Shown here in pieces: positions 18,370 to 27,906 of a DNA stretch of 64,000 nt (the stretch's first letter is position 1; the number at the start of each line of letters is the position of its first letter). Both the position numbers and the translations under genes were made by a program. The notes under the pieces were generated by a model. The model was not told where the DNA came from. It did no database searches and was given only the letters and a program-made list of their open reading frames with translations. The DNA comes from Sva-07 sp963752815 (GTDB lineage: Bacteria > Actinomycetota > Acidimicrobiia > Acidimicrobiales > Ilumatobacteraceae), in the NCBI GenBank assembly GCA_963752815.1, contig CAVVZI010000015.1, forward strand, positions 310,001 to 374,000. The letters are read 5' to 3'.

Positions 18370-19595
18370 CAGTTCGTCGCTCCTGCTCGATTGGCGGCCT
18401 CACGGTTGGCCCGGCTGACACGCAGCGCGGCGGCGAACAGCCCGATGCACAAGGCGGCCACGACCAGGCTGATCAGCACGACGCGAATGCTGTCCTGCCA
18501 GTCGCCGTCGGGCGAGAACTCACGGAGTGCGGCGAGCAGCAGGAACCATCCGAGCGAGATCGGGATGAGCACCTTCCAGCCGAAGTCCATCAGTTGGTCG
18601 TAGCGCAGGCGGGGCAGCGTGGCCCGGAACCAGACGTACATGTACAAGAACGCGAACAGCTTGAGCACCAGCCAGGCGGTGCCGCTGAGCGGTCCGAGGA
18701 ATCCGAGCAGGTTGGTGCCACCGATCTCGACCGGCTGCGGGCCCCCGAGGAACAGCGTGACGATCACGAGCGACATCGTGATGACGTTCATGAACTCGGC
18801 GAGGAAGAACAACGCGAAGCTGAATGCCGAGTACTCGGTGTTGAAGCCGCCGACCAGTTCCTGCTCGGCCTCCACCAGGTCGAACGGAGGCCGGTTGAGC
18901 TCGGCCGTGGCGGCGATCACGAAGATCACGAACGGCACGATCCCGGTGGACACGACGTTCCAGTTGGCGAGGTCGTCCTGCACCCGCACGATGCCCGACG
19001 TCGACAGGGTGCCCGACGAGAGCAGCACGGCGGCGACGCTGAGCCCGAGCGCGGCCTCGTAGCTGATCATCTGCGCCGACGCCCGGACCGAGCCGAGCAG
19101 CGGATACTTCGACCCGCTCGACCAGCCGGCGAGCATGATGCCGTACACGGCGATCGACGACAGGGCGAGCACGACGAGGATGCCCATCGGGGGGTCGGCC
19201 AGCTGCACCAACGTGAGATGGCCGAACCATTCGACGGTGCCGTCCTTGCCGTCGCTGAAGTCGCCGCCCAGCGGGATGACCGACCACACGAGGAACGCCG
19301 GGACGAACGCGAGGAACGGGGCGATGCGGAACACGATGCGGTCGGCGCGCGACGGGAGCAGATCCTCCTTGAAGATCAGCTTCATGCCGTCGGCGAGCGT
19401 CTGCAGCAGGCCGAACGGGCCGGCCTTGTTCGGCCCGACCCGGTTCTGCATGCCCGACACGACCTTGCGCTCGTACCAGACCATGAACATCGTGCCGATC
19501 AGGCCGATGACGAAGACGATGACGACCTTGAACAGCACGAGCAGGATCGGCGTCCAGAGCAGGCCCTGTTCGACCAGTGGATCGATCGCCAGCAT
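18369..19595 (-). CDS. nuoH: NADH-quinone oxidoreductase subunit H
   Basis: 408-residue membrane subunit forming the quinone chamber. Conserved stretches are MQNRVGPNKAGPFGLLQTLA, KEDLLPSRAD, ISYEAALGLS and ELNRPPFDLVEAEQELVGGF. ATG 19595 overlaps the nuoG stop; the upstream open frame was not used. Intact. Confidence 0.96.
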   Translation of the reverse strand: MLAIDPLVEQGLLWTPILLVLFKVVIVFVIGLIGTMFMVWYERKVVSGMQNRVGPNKAGPFGLLQTLADGMKLIFKEDLLPSRADRIVFRIAPFLAFVPAFLVWSVIPLGGDFSDGKDGTVEWFGHLTLVQLADPPMGILVVLALSSIAVYGIMLAGWSSGSKYPLLGSVRASAQMISYEAALGLSVAAVLLSSGTLSTSGIVRVQDDLANWNVVSTGIVPFVIFVIAATAELNRPPFDLVEAEQELVGGFNTEYSAFSFALFFLAEFMNVITMSLVIVTLFLGGPQPVEIGGTNLLGFLGPLSGTAWLVLKLFAFLYMYVWFRATLPRLRYDQLMDFGWKVLIPISLGWFLLLAALREFSPDGDWQDSIRVVLISLVVAALCIGLFAAALRVSRANREAANRAGATN

Positions 19596-22072
19596 CAGAT
19601 GCGCTCGATCCGGACGTCGGTGACCGGGGCGGACGCGTCGATGATCTCCTCGACGGTGCCGCCCGGCTGGTTGAACGGCGACCACACCGTCCCCCGCGGG
19701 ACCGCCGCGTTGGCGACGATCGGCATGACGGTGGACGCCTTGGCGCTCACGAGCTTGACGTCGTCACCGGCAGCAAGACCGAGCGAATCGAGGTCGAGCG
19801 GGTTGACGTGAGCTGCCGCGCCGGGGGCGAGTTTGGCCAGCGAACGCGACTTCTCGGTGCCGACGGCCCGGTCGTAGAGTTTGCGGCTCACCACGAGTCG
19901 ATAGTCATAGCTGTTCCGGGGCGTCACGGCGAAAGACACCGTCGGCAGCTCGGACGGTTGGTGGGCGAGGACGATGCCGTCGGTGGCGGCTTCGAGCGCC
20001 GCCGACGTGGCCTCGGCGAATGCCTGGACGCTGCCGGCGAGCAGGTCGGTGACCTCGGCAACGGTCGCGACCGAGCGCAACGGGTGGTCGGCGGGCAGCG
20101 ATCGGTCACCGAGGCGCAGGCCGAGTTCGATGGCGATCATCCAGTCGGGCCGGCTGGTGCCGTGCGGCGTGACCTGCTGGGCGAGCGTGCTGACGCGACC
20201 CTCGAGGTTGGTGGTCGTGCCGGCCTTCTCGCCGAATGCCGACGCAGCGAGCACCACGTCGGCGAGTTGCGACGACTCGGACAGGAACGTGTCGACGGAG
20301 ATCACCCGGCGGGCGCCGGCGAGGGCGCGGCGGGCCAGGTCGGCATCGGGACAGTCGTTGATCGGATCGGCACCGACGAGCAGCAGGAGGTCGATCTTGC
20401 CGTCGGCGGCCGCCTGCAGCGTGGCGAGCCCGTCGTGATCGCCGTCGGCCGGCGCGAGGCCGGCGCTGAGCGCGCCCACCACGTTGCCGCGACGCAGCGC
20501 GGGCAGCACGGTGGCTTCCGGCAGCCCGGCGCGGAGCGTCTGCAGCGCGCCCACGGTCGCCGCCGCCGGTACGGCGAGATTCTGGCGACCGATCACGATG
20601 ACGACGGGTCCGCTCGCCAACTGCTCGGCGATCTCGGCGTCGCCCAACGCGTTCGAGATCGCGGTGTTCGAGGTGCCCGGTTCGTAGCGGATCGACTTCC
20701 AGGCGTACTTCGACAGCCCTGACTCGACCGACGTGAACTCGACGATCTTGGCGCCCTTCTTCTCGGCGGCGTCGCGCAGCCGGAGGAACAGCACGGGCAG
20801 TTCCTCTTTCAGGTCCGGGCCGAGCAGGACGATCGTGGAGGCGGCGGCCGCGTCGGCGATGGTCGCCCGCGGCAGCCCCAGCACCTCGGCGGGGAGCCCG
20901 TCGCCGAACTGGGCGTCGCGGTACTCGACGCCGAGGGCATCGGCGAGCTGCGCCCAGGCGAACGCGTCCTCGTTCGACCCGCGAGCGCCACCGAGCACGG
21001 CGATGCCCGAGGGACCACCGGAGTCGAGCGCCTCACGGACGAGTCGACCCGCCGCGTCGAGGGCGGTGTTCCACGAGGTGGGCGAGAGGCCGGACTCGCT
21101 GCGGACGAGCGGCTTGGCCAGGCGCTCGTCGGACTTGATGGACTCGAAGTTGAAACGCCCGCGGTCGCACAGCCAACCCCAGTTGACCGGATCGCTGTCG
21201 ACGCCCTGCACGCGCAGCACCTCGTCGCGGCTCGACTGGATGACGGCACGGCAGCCGACCGAGCACGTGGTGCAGGTGGTCTCCTGCTGCGACAGGTCCC
21301 ACGGGCGGGCCTTGAAGCGGTAGGGCTTGGCGGTGAGCGCACCGACCGGGCAGATCTGGACGGTGTTGCCCGAGAAGTACGACGCGAACGGCTCGTCGGG
21401 GAACGTCATCACCTGGGTGTTGTTGCCCCGGCTGGTGAAGTGGATCAGCTTGTCGCCGGCGACCTCGTCGGCGAAGCGGGTGCAGCGGTCGCAGAGGATG
21501 CAGCGCTCGCGATCGAGGAACACGAGGTCGCTGATCGGGATCGGCTTTTCGTAGTGGCGCTTCTCCTCGACGAACCGGCTCTCGCCCGGACCGTGGCTGA
21601 ACGCCTGGTCCTGCAGCGGGCACTCGCCGCCCTTGTCGCAGACCGGACAGTCGAGCGGGTGGTTGGCGAGGAGCATCTCGAGCATGCCCTCCTGGGCACG
21701 CTTGACACCGTCGGTGGCGGTGTTGACGACCTGGCCGTCGGCGACCGGGGTCATGCACGACACGACCATCTGCGGACCGCGCGGGCCCTCCACCTCGACC
21801 ATGCACTGGCGGCACATGCCCACCGGCGACATCCGCGGGTGGTAGCAGAAGTGCGGGACGTACTCGTCGGCGCGCAGCGCGGCGGCGATCACCATCTCAC
21901 CCTTGCGGGCGGCGACCGGCTCGCCGTTCAGGACGATCGTGAGGGCGTTCGGATCGGGCTCCGGTTCAGACTCCACGATCACGTCGGTCTGCACGTCGGT
22001 GTCGTCGAGGACGGCGACGTCGGGATCCGGCGTGGTCTCGGTCGACTCGGCAGCGTCGGGTGCGTCACTCAT
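19595..22072 (-). CDS. nuoG: NADH-quinone oxidoreductase subunit G
   Basis: 825-residue peripheral-arm subunit. An acidic N-terminal extension of about 45 residues precedes the [2Fe-2S] domain (HFCYHPRMSPVGMCRQC). Then come the [4Fe-4S] ligands CPVCDKGGECPLQD and CILCDRCTRF ... CPVGAL, plus the extra N7-type cluster CTTCSVGC, and a degenerate molybdopterin-oxidoreductase domain. ATG 22072 overlaps the nuoF stop. Intact. Confidence 0.95.
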   Translation of the reverse strand: MSDAPDAAESTETTPDPDVAVLDDTDVQTDVIVESEPEPDPNALTIVLNGEPVAARKGEMVIAAALRADEYVPHFCYHPRMSPVGMCRQCMVEVEGPRGPQMVVSCMTPVADGQVVNTATDGVKRAQEGMLEMLLANHPLDCPVCDKGGECPLQDQAFSHGPGESRFVEEKRHYEKPIPISDLVFLDRERCILCDRCTRFADEVAGDKLIHFTSRGNNTQVMTFPDEPFASYFSGNTVQICPVGALTAKPYRFKARPWDLSQQETTCTTCSVGCRAVIQSSRDEVLRVQGVDSDPVNWGWLCDRGRFNFESIKSDERLAKPLVRSESGLSPTSWNTALDAAGRLVREALDSGGPSGIAVLGGARGSNEDAFAWAQLADALGVEYRDAQFGDGLPAEVLGLPRATIADAAAASTIVLLGPDLKEELPVLFLRLRDAAEKKGAKIVEFTSVESGLSKYAWKSIRYEPGTSNTAISNALGDAEIAEQLASGPVVIVIGRQNLAVPAAATVGALQTLRAGLPEATVLPALRRGNVVGALSAGLAPADGDHDGLATLQAAADGKIDLLLLVGADPINDCPDADLARRALAGARRVISVDTFLSESSQLADVVLAASAFGEKAGTTTNLEGRVSTLAQQVTPHGTSRPDWMIAIELGLRLGDRSLPADHPLRSVATVAEVTDLLAGSVQAFAEATSAALEAATDGIVLAHQPSELPTVSFAVTPRNSYDYRLVVSRKLYDRAVGTEKSRSLAKLAPGAAAHVNPLDLDSLGLAAGDDVKLVSAKASTVMPIVANAAVPRGTVWSPFNQPGGTVEEIIDASAPVTDVRIERI

Positions 22073-23499
22073 ACCGTCACCACCTCCGCCGCCTGCACCG
22101 GGATGGTGCGTCGTTCGGCCCGGGGGCTCACCAGCGCGGCGAAGTCCTCGGGGAACAGCGTGAGCGCCGAGTGGATCGGCACGTACGCCGACGGGCCGAC
22201 GAAGCAGATCGTGGTCATCTTGTACGGGAACGGCACGGCGCTCAGCCCGAGTCGTTCGCTCGAGGCGTGCGGCATGTCGCCCGGGCAGATCGTGGCGCCG
22301 ACCTCGAGGATCGTCTGCAGGTCCTCGTCGGTGCCGTTGCCGGCGACGATGCGCTCGACGATCCGGTACAGCCAGGTGCCGCCCTCGCGGCACGGCACGC
22401 ACTTGCCGCACGACTCGTGGGCGTAGAACTTCACGAGCGTCAGCGCCGCCGCCGGGATGTCGGTGGTGGAGTCCATCACCATCACCGCGCCGGAGCCGAG
22501 CATCGACCCGGCCGCTCCGGCCTGGGGACCCTCGAACGGGATGTCGAGCTGCTCCGCGGTGAACCACGGCGCGGATCCGCCGCCCGGCACGAACGTCTTG
22601 AGTTCGTTGCCGTCGCGGATGCCCTGGGCGAAATCGTCGCCGTACAGCAGGTCGCGGAACGTGGTCGACCCGTTGACGATCTCGTACACACCGGGGCGCA
22701 CCACATGGCCCGACACGGCGATCATGCGGGTGCCGGGCGACGTGTCGGTGCCGATCGTGGTGAAGGTGGAGCTGCCCTCGCGGGCGATGAACGGCAGGTT
22801 CGACAACGTCTCGACGTTGTTGACGATCGTCGGCTGCCCGTACAGGCCGACGGCGGCCGGGAAGTACGGCGGCTTCAGGCGCGGCATGCCGCGCTCGCCC
22901 TCGAGCGATTCGATCAGCGCGGTCTCCTCGCCGACCACGTAGGCGCCGGCGCCCCAGTGCAACACGATGTCGACCGAGAAGTCGGTGCCGAGGATGTTCT
23001 TGCCGACGTACCCGGCGGCGTAGGCGTCGTTGAGCGCCTGGGCGACGCGCTCGTGGGCGAGCGGCATCTCCCCGCGGATGTAGAGGAAGCACTGCGACAG
23101 GCCGGCGGCGTAGCAGGCGATGAGGCAGCCCTCGATGAGCTGGTGCGGGTCGCACTCCATGAGGAGGCGGTCCTTGTAGGTGCCGGGCTCGGACTCGTCG
23201 CCGTTGACCACGAGATAGCGCGGCCACACGCCCTGCGGCGTGAACCCCCACTTCGTGCCGGCCGGGAAGCCTGCGCCGCCGCGGCCGAGCAGCGTCGACT
23301 TCTTGACCTCCTCGCTCATCTCCGCCGGCGTCTTGGCGAGCGCGGCCTTGAGGCCGTCGTAGCCGCCGGTCGCGTGGTAGCGATCGAGCGTGTACGCGTC
23401 GTCGTACTGGAAACGCGACGTCACGACCTGCGGCCGGTCGCCCGCGGTGGCCGGCGGGTAGAACCCGGGCGCCCAGGGATAGGGGCTGACGACGGTCAT
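22069..23499 (-). CDS. nuoF: NADH-quinone oxidoreductase subunit F
   Basis: 476-residue NADH- and FMN-binding subunit. Motifs: GRGGAGFPAGTKWGF, GAGAYVVGEETALIESLEG, and the N3 cluster ESCGKCVPCREG with a later Cys in GATICPGD. Tandem 17-bp repeats (23507-23540) lie just upstream at the nuoE end. Intact. Confidence 0.96.
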   Translation of the reverse strand: MTVVSPYPWAPGFYPPATAGDRPQVVTSRFQYDDAYTLDRYHATGGYDGLKAALAKTPAEMSEEVKKSTLLGRGGAGFPAGTKWGFTPQGVWPRYLVVNGDESEPGTYKDRLLMECDPHQLIEGCLIACYAAGLSQCFLYIRGEMPLAHERVAQALNDAYAAGYVGKNILGTDFSVDIVLHWGAGAYVVGEETALIESLEGERGMPRLKPPYFPAAVGLYGQPTIVNNVETLSNLPFIAREGSSTFTTIGTDTSPGTRMIAVSGHVVRPGVYEIVNGSTTFRDLLYGDDFAQGIRDGNELKTFVPGGGSAPWFTAEQLDIPFEGPQAGAAGSMLGSGAVMVMDSTTDIPAAALTLVKFYAHESCGKCVPCREGGTWLYRIVERIVAGNGTDEDLQTILEVGATICPGDMPHASSERLGLSAVPFPYKMTTICFVGPSAYVPIHSALTLFPEDFAALVSPRAERRTIPVQAAEVVTV

Positions 23500-23506
23500 G
23501 CCGGAC

Positions 23507-23540
23507 TCACGATCATGCTGGGCTCACCATCATGCTGGGC
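23507..23540. repeat. Tandem 17-bp duplication at the nuoE/nuoF junction
   Basis: Two units, TCACGATCATGCTGGGC (23507-23523) and TCACCATCATGCTGGGC (23524-23540), differ by one base. They cover the nuoE stop codon and the nuoF leader. A local slippage duplication is likely. Confidence 0.75.
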
Positions 23541-24139
23541 TCACTTGGATCCAGGCCGGAGCCTCGTGACGTCGGCCGGGAGGACGGGCACCGACGGCCT
23601 TGTCGACCGGGATCTGCTGGCGGTTGCGGCCGAGCGTGCCGTGCGGCGGGATCTCGTCGTCGAGCGAGCCGGCCCGCAGATCGTCGACCAACCGGTCGAA
23701 CGCCTCGGGTGGTGACGCGGTAACGGTGGCGGTAGTTCACCTGCAGGGTCGGTGCCTCGGTGCACGCCGCCTGGCATTCCGCGTGCTGCAGCGTGATCAG
23801 GCCGTCATCGGTGGTGGAACCGGCCTTGATGCCGAGCTTGTGCTCGGCGTGGTGCATCAGCGCGTCGGCGCCCAGCAGGGCGCACGACATCGTGCCGCAG
23901 ATGTTGATCAGGAACTTGCCCGTCGGCTCGAAACGGAACATCTCGTAGAACGACGCGGTGCCGTAGACCTCGGCGGGCGTGACCCCGATGAGTTCCGCGA
24001 TGTGCCGCATCGCGTCGTTGGTGACGTAGCCGTTCTGCTCCTGGCTGAGGTGCACGAGCGGGATCAGCGCCGACTTCTGCTTCGGGTACCGGGCGATGAT
24101 CTCGCGCGCGAGCACCACGTTGTGGTCGTTCAACCTCAT
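23530..24139 (-). CDS. nuoE: NADH-quinone oxidoreductase subunit E, with an apparent frameshift
   Basis: About 202 residues after correction; carries the N1a [2Fe-2S] cluster. Ligands are seen in CGTMSCALLGA and ECQAACTEAP. The frame changes after HRYRVT near 23709-23715: PEAFDRLVDDLRAGSLDDE continues in another frame and ends at TGA 23530. The span is 3n+1, consistent with one extra base. ATG 24139 overlaps the nuoD stop. Confidence 0.9.
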
Positions 24140-25509
24140 CGATCGACGCCTCCGAGGACCGGGTCGACGGACGAGATCACGGCGACGGCGTCGGCGATCA
24201 GGCCGCCGCGCATCATGTGCGGCAGGCACTGGATGTTGACGAAGGACGGGTCGCGCATGTGCATGCGGTAGGGGTTCGCCGAACCGTCGCTGGCGATGTA
24301 GCAACCGAGCTCGCCGCGGGGGCTCTCGACCGCCACGTACACCTCGCCCTCGGGCACCTTGAAGCCCTCGGTGAAGATCTTGAAGTGGTGGATCAACGCC
24401 TCCATCGACTCGTCGATGCGCGCCCGTGGCGGCGGCGTGATCTTCTTGTCCTGGATGCGGTAGTCGCCCGCCGGCATCCGATCGAGGATCTGCTCGACGA
24501 TCCTCATCGACTCGCGGATCTCGGCGAGACGGATCGCGTACCGATCGAACGAGTCGCCGTACGAACCGACGATCACGTCGAATTCCATCTCGTCGTAGTG
24601 GGCGTACGGCATGTCGCGACGCAGGTCCCACTCGACGCCGGTCGATCGCAGGATCGGGCCGGTCGCGCCGAGGGCCACCGCCTCGCTCGGCGTGATCACG
24701 CCGACGCCCTGCAGGCGCTCGCGCCAGATGGGCTGGCCGGTCATCAAGGTGTCGTACTCGTCGAGACGCGGCGGCAGCAGGTCGAGGATGCGCAGCACGC
24801 CGTCACGCCAGCCGGCGGGCAGGTCGGCGGCGACGCCGCCAGGGCGGATGTAGTTGTGGTTCATCCGCAGGCCGGTGACCTCCTGGAAGAAGCGCAGCAC
24901 CTCCTCGCGCTCACGCCACCCGTAGATCATCATCGACACGGCGCCGAGGTCCATGCCGTTGGTGGCCATGAACAGCAGGTGGCTCGCCATGCGGCTCATC
25001 TCCGACATCAGCATGCGGATCCACACCGCCCGGTCGGGGATGTCCTCGTCGATGCCGAGGAGCTTCTCGGTCGCCATCGCGAACGCCATCTCGTTGGCGA
25101 TCGGGCTGAGGTAGTCCATGCGGGTGACGTTCGTGCCACCCTGCATGTACGCCAGCTGCTCGGCCGTCTTCTCCATGCCGGTGTGCAGGTAGCCGATGAT
25201 CGGTTTGCACCGCAGTACGGTCTCGCCCTGCAGCTCGAGCATCAGGCGCAGCACGCCGTGCGTCGACGGGTGCTGCGGACCCATGTTGATGATCATCGTC
25301 TGATCGTCGTCGGGGTCCTCGGGGAGATCGCCGAGCTGCGCGGCCTCGGCCTCGCTCATGCGCAGCACGGAGCCGACCTCGCGCATCAGCTCGGTGGCGG
25401 TGAGTTCGCTGCGCGGCTTGAGCTGCTGTCCGCCCTCGTCGGTGCCGGCGACGAACTGCTGGTAGTCGCCGGGGCGGAACTCGCCGGGATGGGAGTCGAC
25501 GGTCGTCAT
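24136..25509 (-). CDS. nuoD: NADH-quinone oxidoreductase subunit D
   Basis: 457-residue 49-kDa-type subunit lining the quinone site. Signature NMGPQHPSTHGVLRLMLELQ has the quinone-binding His; GYLHTGMEKTAEQ and NYIRPGGVAADLP follow. ATG 25509 overlaps the nuoC stop. An N-terminal extension of about 70 residues precedes the signature. Intact. Confidence 0.96.
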   Translation of the reverse strand: MTTVDSHPGEFRPGDYQQFVAGTDEGGQQLKPRSELTATELMREVGSVLRMSEAEAAQLGDLPEDPDDDQTMIINMGPQHPSTHGVLRLMLELQGETVLRCKPIIGYLHTGMEKTAEQLAYMQGGTNVTRMDYLSPIANEMAFAMATEKLLGIDEDIPDRAVWIRMLMSEMSRMASHLLFMATNGMDLGAVSMMIYGWREREEVLRFFQEVTGLRMNHNYIRPGGVAADLPAGWRDGVLRILDLLPPRLDEYDTLMTGQPIWRERLQGVGVITPSEAVALGATGPILRSTGVEWDLRRDMPYAHYDEMEFDVIVGSYGDSFDRYAIRLAEIRESMRIVEQILDRMPAGDYRIQDKKITPPPRARIDESMEALIHHFKIFTEGFKVPEGEVYVAVESPRGELGCYIASDGSANPYRMHMRDPSFVNIQCLPHMMRGGLIADAVAVISSVDPVLGGVDR

Positions 25510-25962
25510 GTGTTCGCCGCCTTGAACTGCACGGGGATCCGCCCGACCTCGTAGTCCTTGCGCAGCGGATGGCCGACCCAGTCCTCGGGCATCAGGATGC
25601 GGGTGAGGTCGGGGTGCCCGGAGAAGGAGATGCCGAACATGTCGAACGTCTCTCGTTCCATGGCCTCGGTGCCCGGGTACAGGTCGAACAACGACGGCAG
25701 CTCCGGGTCGGCCTCGGGAACCTGGACACGCACCCGGATGCGCCGGCGAGCGGCGAGATCGAGCAGGTTGACGACCACCTCGAAACGCTCGGCCACGACG
25801 TCGTCCGGCAGCGGCCGTGCCATGTGGTGCGAGGTAGTCGACGCCGGTCAGGTCGACGCACATCGTGAACCCGTCGTCGTCGAGCGACTTGACGAGCGCG
25901 AGGTACTCGCCGGCCGTGGTGTGGACGACCTCGTCGAGCGTGCTCACCCCTGGCTCGCTCAT
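25506..25962 (-). CDS. nuoC: NADH-quinone oxidoreductase subunit C, with an apparent frameshift
   Basis: About 151 residues when repaired. The N-terminus MSEPGVSTLDEVVHTTAGEY to GVDYL is in one frame; HHMARPLPDDVVAERFEVVV onward, including ERETFDMFGISFSGHPDL and RILMPEDWVGHPLRKDYE, is in another. The join is near 25828-25832 and fits one extra base (3n+1). ATG 25962 overlaps the nuoB stop. Confidence 0.9.
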
Positions 25963-26549
25963 GCCGGCTTCGCTCCGAGCATGACGGGGGCGCCGTCGGG
26001 GACCGGCACGTAGTCGACGTGGATGTTCGCACCGCCGCCGTTGGCATCGCGACGCTTCATGATCTGGTTGGTCTCGATCAGCCCGTGCAGGGTCTCGATC
26101 GCGTGGATCAGCGTCTCGGGGGTGGGCGGGCAACCGGGGGCGTACACGTCGACGGGAACGATCTGGTCGACACCCTGGACGATCGCGTAGTTGTTGAACA
26201 TGCCGCCCGACGACGCGCAGACGCCCATCGAGATGACCCACTTCGGCTCCATCATCTGGTCGTAGACCTGACGGAGCACCGGCGCCATCTTCTGGCTGAC
26301 ACGACCGGCGACGATCATGATGTCGGCCTGGCGCGGGGAGGCGCGGAAGACCTCCATCCCGAAGCGCGAGATGTCGTAGTGGGCGCCGCCCGTGGCCATC
26401 ATCTCGATCGCGCAGCAGGCGAGCCCGAACGACGCCGGCCACGACGACCGCGAGCGCGACCAGTTGACGAGATCTTCGACCTTGCCGGTGATGACGTTGT
26501 GCGTGAGCCCGCCGAGTCCGTCGTCGAGCACATCGTTGACGATGCCCAT
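25959..26549 (-). CDS. nuoB: NADH-quinone oxidoreductase subunit B
   Basis: 196 residues carrying cluster N2, the last iron-sulfur centre before quinone. Adjacent cysteines are in GLACCAIEMM, and the others in MGVCASSGG and YAPGCPPTPE. It starts 12 bases after the nuoA stop. Intact. Confidence 0.96.
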   Translation of the reverse strand: MGIVNDVLDDGLGGLTHNVITGKVEDLVNWSRSRSSWPASFGLACCAIEMMATGGAHYDISRFGMEVFRASPRQADIMIVAGRVSQKMAPVLRQVYDQMMEPKWVISMGVCASSGGMFNNYAIVQGVDQIVPVDVYAPGCPPTPETLIHAIETLHGLIETNQIMKRRDANGGGANIHVDYVPVPDGAPVMLGAKPA

Positions 26550-26561
26550 GGTGATGAGTCC

Positions 26562-27038
26562 TTATGCGGCTTCTTCGTCGGCGGGCAGGCGCCCCTCGGT
26601 TCCGACGCGGCGGACCGTGGAGGTCAGTGTCCGCTCGGGCGTGACCATCGCGGCTTCGTCGAGCAGGTTGCGCGCCTTGCCGATCGGGCCCCAGTCGAGC
26701 CCACCGCGCGCCACCTCGTACACGAACGTGGCGAAGAAGATCACCGAGAACGCGAACACGGCCCAGAATCCGTAGATGCCGAGCGTGGCGTGCGACACCG
26801 CGTAGGGGTAGATGAACACGATCTCGATGTCGAACATGATGAACAACATGGCCACGACGTAGAAGCCCACCGGGAACCGCTCGGGCGGTTCGCGCGACGG
26901 CACGATGCCACACTCGTACGGTGCTTCCTTCGCCGACGACGGCCGGCTCGGTGCCAGCAGTCGTGAGGCCCCGTAGCTGATCGCGCCGAACAACACGGCG
27001 AGGATCAACAGGGCGACGATCGGAAGGTACTGCGCCAT
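26562..27038 (-). CDS. nuoA: NADH-quinone oxidoreductase subunit A
   Basis: 158 residues, three membrane helices, with the conserved loop YECGIVPSREPPERFPVGFY and helix MLFIMFDIEIVFIYP. It starts two bases after the stop of the preceding unrecognised gene, tying complex I to the cytochrome bc genes upstream. The C-terminus is about 35 residues longer than typical. Confidence 0.95.
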   Translation of the reverse strand: MAQYLPIVALLILAVLFGAISYGASRLLAPSRPSSAKEAPYECGIVPSREPPERFPVGFYVVAMLFIMFDIEIVFIYPYAVSHATLGIYGFWAVFAFSVIFFATFVYEVARGGLDWGPIGKARNLLDEAAMVTPERTLTSTVRRVGTEGRLPADEEAA

Positions 27039-27040
27039 GG

Positions 27041-27906
27041 TCAGACCGAAACGGCTTCCTTGTCGGCGTCGGCGGATTCGGCCGCCTTGGCCCGCGCGAC
27101 CGGGGTGATCGGCTTGGCCAGGTTCTCGCGCAGGAAGCGCTCACGGCGGTGGAGCAGGAAACACAGGGCGAAGAAGATCGCGCCGCCGCCGATGGCCAGC
27201 ACCATCGCCGGCTGACGGCGGGCGCCGGCATCACGGACCATGTAGACGTACTGGCGCTGCGCGTCGTCGTCGATGGTCGGCGGAACGGGTGCCCGGCCCG
27301 GTTCGGTGCGCACCTGCTCGATCGGCGCCGCCTCGGCGAGCACATAGTGCGGCTCGTGGAAGAACGCGAAGAAGTCGAGCGATTCGTTGACCTTCGGGTA
27401 GCGGTCGCCACCCATGTCGAACACTTCGAGGATCTGGAACTCGCCGGCGGCGAACGCGCCCTCCTCCTCGAGGAACACGCTGGCCTGTGCCTGGACCTGG
27501 CCGTACTCGGCCGACGACGGTGTCGAGGATGTCCCAGCCCTCGGCGAGGAGTTGGTCGGCGACGAGATCGGCCTCCTCCGGGAACGTGGCGTCGGCCGGG
27601 ACGTCGGGCAACGTCTCCAGGACGCCGGCGGTGTAGAGGGCCTGCGTGTCCTGGAGCACCGTCTTGCCGGGCACCGCCGCCCAGGTCGGGTCGGGACCCT
27701 TCAGGCCGATGCCGTAGATCCACCAGGTGAGGCCCATGAGGAACAGCCACCCGAACAGGCGCCGCGAGCACGACGAGGAAGGCCAGGCGGGCCCCCATGT
27801 TCGTGGCCATGATCAGGTAGATGCTGCCGCAGAGGACGGTCACCGCGATGATGACCGTGAGCAGACCGCGGATCTCGGGTTCCCAGGCAATCGCCAAGAT
27901 GGACAT
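27041..27906 (-). CDS. Unrecognised membrane protein between bc complex and complex I genes, with two apparent frameshifts
   Basis: About 287 residues when repaired. N-terminal helix GLLTVIIAVTVLCGSIYLIM, then FLVVLA and RLFGWLFLMGLTWWIYGIGL, a long extracytoplasmic region (KTVLQDTQALYTAGVLETLP, SSAEYGQVQAQASVFLEEEG, NESLDFFAFFHEPHYVLAE), a C-terminal helix MVLAIGGGAIFFALCFLL and a basic tail. Frame changes near 27755-27768 and 27515-27525 each fit one extra base (span 3n+2). It overlaps the cytochrome c stop and touches nuoA. The family is not recognised; position suggests a bc-complex accessory subunit. Confidence 0.65.
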
